From Phanerodontia chrysosporium (taxonomy: Eukaryota; Basidiomycota; Agaricomycetes; Polyporales; Phanerochaetaceae), in the NCBI GenBank assembly GCA_001910725.1, contig MJGA01000008.1, positions 744,001-808,000 of the forward strand: a stretch of 64,000 bases of DNA, read 5' to 3'. A program made the position numbers and the translations under genes. This document shows positions 1-9,774 of this stretch, piece after piece. Each line of letters begins with the position of its first letter. Within the stretch, counting starts at the first letter, position 1. The notes under the pieces were generated by a model. The model did no database searches. It saw only the letters and a program-made list of their open reading frames with translations, and had not been told where the DNA came from.

Positions 1-845
1 TCATATCACAGTTGAGAAATATCTGATGCACCTTTTTACGACGCAAGCTGATCATGTATTGGCTTACCGTCGTCGATAGTGATGGGTTACCAAGGTAGAG
101 GCCCGGGTTCACTTGACTCTCCGTCCACGGAGTCATCCCGAGACCCAACTCGCGTGCGAAATGGTGGGTCATTGCCGCCCGCATCTTCTGCGCATGGGAG
201 TATGTTGCTGCTGGGTCCTTAAGCGGTTTCTTCTTGCTTGTGTAGATATCAACATCGTCGCATCTGTAATGAGTCATGTCAGCATGTTGGTGGTTGTGTT
301 GCCACACACAGCAGTCCGATGCCGCACTTATCCATGATCCAGATCGCGATATATTCGGGGGTTTGCTCAGAGAGGTGCTTCGGGTCTAATTCCTGGCTTT
401 CCTTCAGAAAGCCATTCGAGACACAGAACCTGATGAAAGATTTGTATTGCCTGAATATCGGACTGGAGATGAGTAGTCAAATGTCATTGGCAGAGGAGAC
501 AAACCGTTTGTAATCGTTGAGCGTCCGCAGCGTGATAACATTCTGAGACGCCTGCTTCACGGCTTGACGCACTGCCTCCGAGGTCAATCTTGCAGAGCCC
601 GGTTCGCCTGGCTCATCTCTGTTATATGCCACCCCCCCGTTAGCAGACTGTACAGACAGACGACTTGACACGCACATCTCATCCACAACCTCGTCTCCCG
701 CCTCCTCCGCGAATAATGCTGTCTCATATGACTCGCCTTCCTCTTCTCCGTCGTCCACTGCCGCAGCAACGGAAACTGTCGACTTCGCCTCAAGCAAGGC
801 CTCTGCAGCACCTGTGGGAAGCAGAACTGGCTGAAGCAGCGGCAT
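1..845 (-). CDS. Tyrosine-recombinase-like protein, N-terminal part (runs off left edge)
   Basis: Three minus-strand exons, 845-505, 450-328 and 263 to the edge, join in one frame through GT-AG introns of 54 and 64 bases. The first ~90 residues are acidic and low-complexity. Then comes a helical core-binding-like region (DYKRQYKSFIRFCVSNG across the first junction), followed by the motif YSHAQKMRAAMT, a GNPS segment and an SLRRKK basic end. From memory, this arrangement is common in Agaricomycete proteins labelled DNA breaking-rejoining enzymes; the catalytic R-H-R-Y part would lie beyond base 1 and is not visible. The gene is head-to-head with the SAP-domain gene at 1065, only 219 bases apart, which suggests one two-gene mobile unit. 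The family assignment is moderate; the exon structure is well supported. Confidence 0.6.
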
Positions 846-909
846 TATACTAGTAGCCGAGATGAGCAGCGGTGAATCTCAGGGTGGGCGGCGGTGGGTG
901 AGCCCGCCC

Positions 910-917
910 AATTTATA
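910..917 (-). promoter_or_regulatory. TATA-like box of the recombinase-like gene
   Basis: TATAAATT read on the minus strand, about 65-72 bases upstream of the ATG at 845, within the 219-base divergent intergenic space. The spacing suits a TATA element, but only sequence resemblance supports it. Confidence 0.35.
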
Positions 918-1064
918 CTTGCGCTTGAGCTGGACGGTTTGCTTCCGCACCCCGTGCTCTCGCCACGGGTGTCTGACACAGGCCTGACACCGTGCATTGG
1001 TCAACTGTCATCAACGCTCAGCCTACTGCACAACTACACACCGTCAACTGCATAATAGTACCGT

Positions 1065-2990
1065 ATGACCTCAACTAATATCGCCTCTGACAGCGAGTAC
1101 CTCAACCTGCCAGTTGCCGGGCAAGTACTGCAAGAGGGTGACGAAATCCAAACCTATAAGTACACCATGTAAGTGTCCTAACCATGTATACCTCGGGATG
1201 TCACTTATTTCGCAACGCAGAAACAAAGCCGTGACGATCGCAAAGCTGAAGGTGGTACTTGCATCATACGGCCAGCCGGTTAGCGGGAATCGTGGGCAGT
1301 TAATACAACGGCTGCGGGATTTTGCTGCGGATAGGGACTCATGGGTATCGTAAGTATTCTGTTTGCCTGGGATCAATCTGTCGAATACTCACTGTAGGAT
1401 TCTCCATCGCATTTTTAGACTCTTTTGGGGCGAACGCAAGCGCAAGCGAGGTCAGACGTCTGGCACCCGCACACAGACCCTCCGCTCTACGAAACGCATT
1501 GCCAGCATGTTCAGGAGAGCCGCTGAAGACGAGCCAGCTGAATACCTGTACCGCCACGGGCATGATAGCCAGCCTATGGGAGTAATGTCGGCAGCCGAGG
1601 CCAGTAACCTATATGCCATGGTGAGCATGCTGAGAATGTCCTCCAGGTGGTGAATTACTTACCAAGACATGGTACAGGTTGACGAAATCCTTGCGCAAGA
1701 CGGCAGCACGGCTACGTCGAGTTTGGAAGCCACGATACCTGCCATGAATAGAGAGCACGAGCAGCCAGACTCAGAGCAAGTCTCCCGTGTGCCCGCTGCG
1801 CCGCTTGAGCCTGTCACTGGCCGACAGGCAGATCTGAGTGCGGCGACGGTGGTGCCTGAACTTGCGCACCTGCACGAGCATACTAGCCGCGGTGCTAGCG
1901 CATTGACATACACGGTACGTCCACTTCCATCAGTGCAATCCGGCAACTGGCAAAGAGAAAAGAAAAAACTCACCGTCCTCGATAGGACGTGCTTGGACGC
2001 AATGTCCTCCGCCGACTGACAAGTATCGACGGCCACATCCAAGGCCTCGAGAGCCTCATTCGGCTCAGCCTTGCCACCAGCGATCAGGTAACGAACCGTG
2101 CACCTGCCGTGAATGCAAGTGCACCACCCGTTACCTCAACGCAGCCTCGTGCCGTGACTGTCACCGCCGCCAACATCTTAGCAGCCTCGGCCAAGACGAG
2201 CGCCGCATCTAGTACGTCTACCATGACTGCAACCAGCTCGAGGTTGCGCGACGTCCACCAGCCGCTGTCCCGTCACTTTGTGCACCCTTCCGCCCTACCC
2301 TATCTGTCACTAAGCTCCACCGCCGGTGGTGGAGCTACGGCAGTCGAGCACGCGGCAACCGTGTACCTCGACGGCGAGCGGTACACGTTTGACTCCCGCC
2401 TCGTCCCCGACCCGCCTGTCCAACACTTCTCGAAGAATGTCGATGGGCTATTCATTCACTGGCACCACTCGACTATCCTCACCATCGACGGCCGCGGCAT
2501 TCCTGTCAAGCACTGGGCGGTGATCTACAAGGAGCTGAAGAGGGCGGGTGTAAAGCCGCGGGCATGGGATGCACTCAAGGTTGAGTGGGGGAACTGGAAG
2601 GTGCGCACCTCTCGGCATGCTCTACTAGCTGCTTGCGCTGACTGGTCTCCACCGTTTCCGCAGTTTGTCGCTGAAGCCAAGGAGTCTCTCGGGTCCAGCG
2701 AAGCTTTCTGGGCCGTCTACAAGAACGACGACGGCTCCCGCCTTCACTGGCAGGGCATCCTGAACATGCTCCGGGACCAGCGCGAAGAGGCAGACGAGCT
2801 CGACGCCGAAGCTGCCCGCTTGTTCTTTGGGCACAACCTGGACCACCCGGACGCCAAGAACGCGTTCCGGTACACGAAAAGGAACGAGTCGTTCCTCGTC
2901 ACCAAGAACTCTGCCATCGCCAGCAAGTGGCGAAAGCTTCTCGAGAACGACGCCGCGCTCCGGGAGCGGTACCTGCAATCATTGCAGTAG
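1065..2990 (+). CDS. SAP-domain protein of a probable mobile element
   Basis: Five exons, 1065-1168, 1221-1349, 1398-1620, 1678-1914 and 1986-2990, join without a frame break into about 565 residues, with GT-AG borders throughout. Residues ~38-75 form a SAP-type helix-extension-helix DNA-binding motif (TIAKLKVVLASYG, then GNRGQLIQRLRDF). A basic stretch (WGERKRKRGQ) follows near residue 86. The middle is Ser/Thr/Ala-rich linker. The C-terminal ~200 residues are a compact, Trp-rich domain (VDGLFIHWHHSTIL, VEWGNWK, SKWRKLLEND) that I recognise only as recurrent in Agaricomycete genomes. It is divergent from the recombinase-like gene at 845, so it may be an accessory DNA-binding protein of that element. 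Function is inferred. Confidence 0.65.
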
Positions 2991-4434
2991 CTGCCTCGCC
3001 GTTGCGCGCGCCGCTGCGCGTCCTCCATCACTGGCACCTGGCTTGGCTGGCCGGCCCCTGCAGCCTGCCACCGCGCTGATATTACCATATCGCACAAGTA
3101 ATGAACCCGGGTTCACTAATTTGCCATGTATACTACTTCTCTTAATGACTCAGACACTTTAATGTTGCTCGTATGTTCTCTATCAAGTCAGTCCGCCGCC
3201 TTGCGGGCGTCGTCGGGTGTGCTGTTGGACACTGCAGGCGCACGCCGGCGCTCTCGTCCGCCCGCCTGCCGCATTAGGCAGGTGTCCACTGACCGAGACC
3301 GTACAGCGCTTGTACAGTCCTCTGTGACCGGACTGTGAATCCCGCACACGAAGCAAGGACGCCTCGCGCGCGGCTGCAGAACATGTTGTGACATGACGTG
3401 CCCGTGACTATATATGACGTGGCCTATTACTAGGCGCGCTCTGGGCGCTTCGTGTCCTTCTCCAGGTCGCCTTTGGCCTTACACCTCGTCTTGTCTTTGT
3501 TTTGTCTGCATCACTCCATATGATACCGATACCTGGACCTTGCTGTGGGACGAGAGCGGTCCCGCTGTCATTGTTATGGCTGCCATCCCCGCCGTTCTGA
3601 AGAGCACCAGGCACCGCCGCTTGGGCGCACCGCACGCGTCTCTGGCCAAGGGGCCTGAAGGCGGTCCTGTCGTGCCAGAAACTCGCCGCGTGCGGTAATG
3701 TCCTGTGCGGCACCGATAGCGTTGCCTCTAGCGGAATACCCAGGAGTGTTGAACAGGACCCGCGAGCATTCTGAATGTCGAATATCAGGACACTTTCTTC
3801 CATGCAAATCACAACGAGGTTTCGCCGGGCTCGATTGTGGAATTGAATCTGCGCCGTTGCGTTATTAGACGGGTACCTGTGAGATCTCTTGTGCACAGGT
3901 CGCGTCACGTTTCAACCTGACATCCTTCCATGACTAGGTAGAGTTGGCATGCTGTTTGGTGCATGATACTGCAGGTGCTACGCACGCTGTCACCTAACTT
4001 CCCTATATAGATACGCACCTCGCACGATACGGTTCAATGTTTTCGAGAAGACTAGCCGTCCATTACCGACATTGACCTTGGAAAGCTAGGATACGGGCTC
4101 TCAGGTTGACCTGTGAATATCCCAGTCACTGGCCAGACTGGACAATATATCTCTCTCATGGTGAATTGTGAGTTACCTCGCCCGCGATCATCATCTACCC
4201 AACTGACTCTGCAGAACGTCGCGTAAAGATCGTATCTAACTTTTCAATACGTTCGTTTGCCTTCTGTCCTCCTATTGATAACCTCCTCGGCCTGTCGTTA
4301 AGTCCGTGCGTAGCCTCCCGGTGTGCGCTGCACGAATGTGTGGCATTGTGCCTAGACGTTTTCGATATAAGATAGATGATCCTACTCCCCTAGAAACGTC
4401 GCCAGCCTTATTCCCCCTTCATCCGGACCCCGGT
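2991..4434. other. Intergenic, no gene recognised
   Basis: Only short, non-conserved ORFs on both strands. A 12-base palindrome GAACCCGGGTTC lies near 3105-3116, and a GC-rich patch with shadow ORFs spans 3410-3900. If the first two genes form a mobile unit, its right end should lie here. I found no clear terminal repeat. Confidence 0.5.
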
Positions 4435-6855
4435 ATGCCAACTGCCAAGGATGCTACGGGAGCTGCCCCTCCACAATCTGCACCCAGTCTATCCTTGCTC
4501 GAGAAGGGCGATGGTGCGCCCGACCTCCCAGAGCTCCAGAGTTCGGAGCCTACCCCTTCACTTCCGCGCGCGAGGACACGGCCCTTGGTTCACCCCCTCT
4601 TCGTTCTCTGCGTCCTGATGCACGTGTTGCTGTTCTTATTCCACTTTGTGTTAGTCGTCTTCCGCTACCACGTCAGAGGCAATGCGTTCCCAGTGGACAA
4701 ACTCGTACCGGTTGATCTGCAACTGAGCTCGACGATCCTGTCGCGAGTAGGCTTCATCCCTAACGTATTCATCAAGGTGAGTCGCATTCTTCCTTTAGCC
4801 AGGAGGCGGCATTTTGACTGCGATACAGATCTATCTCGTCCCATTGCTGTATCTCACACAGCGCCTCGCACTCAGACGAGACCTGCATCTGAAGCAGTCC
4901 CTCACTGCTCTGCACGACAAGTCCCAAGCGTGGCTGTCTCTCGGTGCGACCAGCGTCACACTGTTCAAGTACAGAGACCTTCTCTACGATCGGAGGTCTA
5001 GTAAACGGGGCGACGACTTGAAGGCCTTCGTCACCGTTCTCAGCACGTTTCTGTACCTGTTGGGTAGCCTGGTTATAGGCATCATCGCACCGGATCTCAT
5101 TTCCGCCGATATCATCTACGGCAACACTACCAACTTCGAGACCCTGACCTCTGCTCTGCCTGTGGTGGGACAAAATATCAGCTTGTAGGTCTCGCATTTG
5201 TCAAACTCTGCAGAGGTCTGACTCTTAGTGGACGAAGGCTTCAAGATGCGATACCTATAGTCAGCCTACTCTCCCTGCTTGAAGACGGCAATGATGTCAA
5301 CATCAACGGCCTGTTCCAAAACATTGTCTACGACATCCCACAGTTCATAGAACCCAAGCCGAGTCACGCGAACGCCATTGCATTCAACGTTTCTTGTCAA
5401 CAGGTGCCTAGTGGCGCTCAAGCGGGTCCATACAACGCAGCGGACGGGACATTCCCTATCCACGTCCATGATGACCTGATGGACATAGATGTTACTCCGT
5501 GTAAGCACCATTTGTGATGATTACCTTGAATGCGTTCCTGACATGCGCTTTATGCTAGTGCCAAGGGCGTTGAACATTCGCCCCGCGCTGTGGCGGGACC
5601 CGTCAATCAGTCTTCCCGCCCCTCCTATCATGCTCATATCCTCTAGCACTCCATTTGAGGCTGAATCAGACAATGGCACTGATAAAGGATTCTCTACTGG
5701 TTATAGTATTCCGTTAAACGCCACACTCGAACCGAAGACATGCATAGTATCCACGGATTGCAGTGAGTGCTCGCAATGGTCCAAGGAAGCCACCATACTC
5801 ATAATTACATGCAGATTCTACACGCTCTATACAGCTCTTGGCATGCATCGCGAGCACCGTACATGGCTCCAAGGACTCGTTTGAGGTCTTGACAAACTCC
5901 CTCCCATTCGTCAACCCGTATGACTTCGGGCCTGACCTCTCCGTCAACATGACAGAAGTCTGGACCAACTGGACGCTTCCGGAAGCGGCAACAGATCCTA
6001 TTGTGGCTAACGTTCGTTTCAGCTCCCGCTCTGCGTCCGGGCCTAGCTGATCACCGTCATCTACAGGTGGGCCGTCTAGCAGGGCTGTCACCTCCTAGTC
6101 ATGTTATCCAGTCCTTCGGGGTCGCAGGCACGAATCTCACAGGAAACTACACGCTCACTTTGCTTGAGGAGTGAGTAGAGAATCTCGTAGTCACATACAT
6201 CAATGCACAGCGCTGACGGCTTGTCCAGGAACGTGATGGAAGCTGCGGGATATTTCGACGACGACGACTTAGACATTGAATCGATCGAATGGTTACTTGC
6301 CGAGGCTTTGGCGGGTATCTTCTGGCGAGGTGAGAAAAAAGACGACATTTTTCCAATGCATTCACACAACCGTCATTCCCTAGCTGCGGTAAACGCAGGT
6401 CCTACCAACAACTTGAATCATACTGCTGATTCGCAGGACCTCTCTGGGCCAGACGTGCACTACTACATGGAAGTGAGTATCGAATAGGTACACCTTGCCA
6501 TTTGTCTCTTTCTGACACACGATGCACACGCAGATCAAGCTTTGGCAGGTGCGCTCTTCTGTCAAACTGCACTTACTTTAATCTTACGGCATGGACGTCA
6601 CAGCCATGGGTCGGCACAGCCATCTCAGCTATGATGCTTATTCTCGGGGTCTTCCTCACAATACAGCCTCCGCGCAACCGCGACAGGCACGAACCACGTG
6701 TCTATGGACTGGGTCCCCTGGAATTGGCCTGGCTAATGGGTCGTGATAAAACCGAGCCCGGCATCGCGGAGCGTATGGCGATGGTAGATACCCCGACGCT
6801 TGCAAACTTACGGTCGCATGGGAAGGCCGTAGAAGTGGCATTTATCGACAACTAG
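4435..6855 (+). CDS. Membrane protein with large N-glycosylated ectodomain
   Basis: Nine exons (4435-4776, 4829-5184, 5229-5500, 5559-5762, 5815-6011, 6067-6170, 6229-6472, 6534-6548, 6604-6855) give 661 residues in one frame, including a 15-base micro-exon. After a Pro/Ser-rich cytosolic N-terminus comes a strong membrane segment at about residue 60-85 (FVLCVLMHVLLFLF), a second hydrophobic region and a TM (FLYLLGSLVIGIIAP). A long region with at least eight N-glycosylation sequons (NIS, NTT, NVS, NAT, NMT, NWT, NLT, NYT) follows, then a last TM (ISAMMLILGVFL) and a short cytosolic tail. The sequons place the middle in the secretory lumen or outside the cell. I do not recognise a named family. 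An earlier in-frame ATG at 4336 is a possible alternative start. Confidence 0.75.
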
Positions 6856-7260
6856 TAGCTCATGATCCCGTGACTATGCGATGTGCAGTCTGTTTTACCT
6901 ACTATCTTTCTACTTCGATTGCGGAGGTGAGATCGCATTCAGCATGATGTCGTCTATGCCGTGAGGCCTATTGGCCTCGGTCAACGGCTCGGAAGATGAG
7001 ATACCGACGTCAAGCCTGACAGATGATACCCACAGGTTGTCGGATATCTAGAGAGGAATGGTAGCCAAGCCACATCCGTTATCGCGGCTTGGACAGGTGC
7101 CAGACAGAAACATGTGACCGTCGTGCCCATGACGTGAAGCACGTGATCCAGTATCATTTACGCGTTGGGCGCTTTTAGGCCTGTTCAAGTTCGCCTCGTC
7201 CTCTGCACACCGCTGGTCCCGCTGTTCGTCTCACACCATTTGCAGGGCACGCCGCGGAGC
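6856..7260. other. Intergenic spacer
   Basis: About 400 bases between two plus-strand genes. It should hold the 3' end of the membrane-protein gene and the promoter of the exonuclease gene. No clear TATA box or conserved ORF was seen. Confidence 0.5.
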
Positions 7261-9387
7261 ATGGCGTTGAAAAACTCTGCTGTGAGATACACCAAACTGA
7301 CACCCCCGGTCTCGCCGTCTAGAAGGGCCTCGAGCACCGTTGCTTCCGCTGCGATGGGCGGCGCGGCCGTCAAACCACGCTCGCGGCTCTTGGCCGCACT
7401 CGACGCCGAGATTGACTTGGAGGCATACCGAAATGCTGAAACCAAGGCCCCGGCGGACAAGCCAGACTCTGGCGCACCGTCTGCGGGTGCTTCAAAAGGC
7501 CGGAGCAACTGGCTCTCGCCGAAAGCAACTCTGTACGTCTCGGAGAACACCCTCGAGAACGCTTGCGGGGGCTGAGATCTACTAGCGCACCTGCAGCGTC
7601 TCCAGCGAGCGTCCCGCCACCACCCGTGCAAGACCCGCCCTCGTCGTGGGAGCCCTACGTGCGGAAGGTGCCCAGCACGCTCCCGCCGATCCCAGGCTTC
7701 CGCGCCAAGCGCGCGACGCGCGAGAAGGCGTCGAAGAGTGCCGCGGCGGAGCTGTCGGCACTTGAGCCGCAGCCGCACGAGACGCTCCCGCGGTACTCGT
7801 ACAAGGAGTACGAGACCATGCACTTGCACCCGCGCATCGTCTACGCACGCACCGAGGCACAGGCAGATGCTGCTCTCGCACGTCTTGAACACGGGTGCGT
7901 GTGTTGACTCACTGTCTGTCTTGTGTGGATGTCCTGAGCGGAGCGCGGAGCAGGCCGCTCGGCTTCGACATGGAGTGGCGAGCGTTTTTCCAGAGCGGAT
8001 TTTTCCAGGTGCGCCGCACGGCGGTCGTCCAGCTCGCGGACAGGGAGCGCATCGTGCTCGTGCACGTCTCGAACATGAGGCGTACGTGACTTTGTTCCAT
8101 CCGTATTGTGCTTATGTCGCAACGCCGAACAGGATTTCCGCAGAAGCTGAAGGTGCGAAGACCAGAATGATTGCTAGAACAGTCTGACTAGATCTATTTT
8201 CCACAGGCAATCCTCGAGGACCCCTCCATACCAAAAGTTGGCGCGAACATTAAGCGTGCGCGGCCTCTCCTCACCTCCATCCGTCTCTCTGACTTGCGAC
8301 GCCAGACGACGGCGCGAAGCTCTTCGCAGACTACCACATCGCGGCGCGGAACCTCGTCGAGCTCGGCGCGTTCGCACACCAGGCGGACCCCGCGTTTTCA
8401 CAGACGTACAAGCGGCGCATCGTGAGTCTCGCAAAGATGGTCGCGATGTACGCGCGGCGCGAGCTCGACAAGGGCGACGTGCGCGTGGGCAACTGGGAGG
8501 CCGTCCCACTCTCCGAGACCCAGCAGACCTGTGCGTCTTATTCCCGTCGTGCCGCAGCCGGAGAGGCTGACCACGACGCACCGCGCAGACGCGGCCAACG
8601 ACGTGCACGCGGGGCTCATGGTGTATCTCTTCCTGTGCAGGATGGCGGAGCGCGCGGGGCGGACGCTGAAGCCCGAGGCGTTCACGCACGACATCGCCGC
8701 CTCCCACGGGCTGCACGAGGTGCCCTCCGCGATGCACACCACCTGGGCGGGCACACGCACCGTCGCCGTCTCCGCCTCCTCCGGCTCGTCCGCCACGACC
8801 GCGACCGCGACTGTCAGCGTCTCGTCGAAAGGCACGGCACCCGCGCCTGCGCCACCGACACCCCCAGCACCGGCACCCGCGCCGGCGCGCCCGACGGACT
8901 CGGAGCAGCTCCTGCTCGCGATGGCCGCCGACCCGCGGTACCGCCGCGCGTACGAGCTCTGGCGCGCGGGGACGCCCCTCGCGGAGATGCGCGCGGCGCT
9001 GCGGAGCCCGGCGCGCCCGCTCGCCGCGGGCACCGTCATGTGCGTGTGTCCCGCCGTCCCCCGTCTGAAACACACCGAAGGCATGCTGACACCTGCCGCG
9101 TTTTATTTTTAAAACTTGCCAGCGCGTACGTCGTCGGCGCGCTCCAGGCGGACCGGACGCTGCCCTGCGCGCCCGCGCGCCTCCGCGAGCTCGTCGCCGC
9201 CGACGCGACGAGCTGGCTCGCGCACGGGCCGTGGGTGCTCGAGCAGGAGCGCGCCGCGCGTGCGCGCGCCCAGGCGCAGGACCGCGCGCTCGATGCGCTC
9301 GCGGAGATGGCCGAGCCGCGCGCGGGGGCGGCGCTGCGCCAGGAGGAGGAGGAGCGGGAGGAGGAGGGCGAGGAGGAAGAGGTGTGA
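7261..9387 (+). CDS. 3'-5' exonuclease, Werner (WRN-exo) type
   Basis: A spliced gene of about eight exons. The DEDDy exonuclease signature is complete after splicing: GFDMEW gives Asp and Glu in Exo I, KHDGAKLF gives the Exo II Asp, and YAANDVHAG gives the Exo III Tyr and Asp. The Tyr codon is rebuilt across the intron ending at 8587. The N-terminal ~180 residues are a Ser/Pro-rich basic tail. After the nuclease domain come a long Ala/Pro/Thr/Ser linker, a helical segment (DPRYRRAYELWRAG) that may be a helicase-associated helix-turn-helix, and a Glu-rich end. There is no helicase domain, so this is a stand-alone WRN-like exonuclease, expected to act on DNA ends in repair or recombination, or possibly on RNA. 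The ATG at 7261 is the first that fits. Confidence 0.8.
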
Positions 9388-9774
9388 TGAGGGCGTGCCA
9401 GTGTATATACGTGTGCTTGGATCTACAGCGTGTGTGTGCGGGTACGCTCTGCTCTGGACACGGTTGGGCCCCGGCACCCGCTTTGCCGGCGCAGTGACAT
9501 TTCGCACGCCACAAAGCCGTTGCCTGCGCCGCAGCCCGACTGCACTGCCTCCATGGGTCCAGTGCAGCACCACAGCACGCAGACGTCCCGGTGAAAAAGC
9601 ACATCCGATTAAGCATCAAGGTCCAGAGGGACCAGCATACACTACAAATACAGGCGTCACAGGCGGACAGGACGTCCCCAGAAAGGCACTCGTAGCCACT
9701 ATCATTACATGCGGTAGCGTAAAAAGCACGAGAATCGCAAGTGCAAAAACGTCGGCGCGCGCAACGCGCGGCGC
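9388..9774. other. Convergent intergenic spacer
   Basis: About 390 bases between the stop of the exonuclease gene (plus) and the stop of the OPT gene (minus). It holds two 3' untranslated regions facing each other. No gene was recognised. Confidence 0.5.

Noticed and set aside
103..3116. CCCGGGTTCACT occurring near 103 and near 3109, as possible element ends
   Set aside because: The first copy lies inside a coding exon of the recombinase-like gene, and 12-base matches are expected by chance at this scale.
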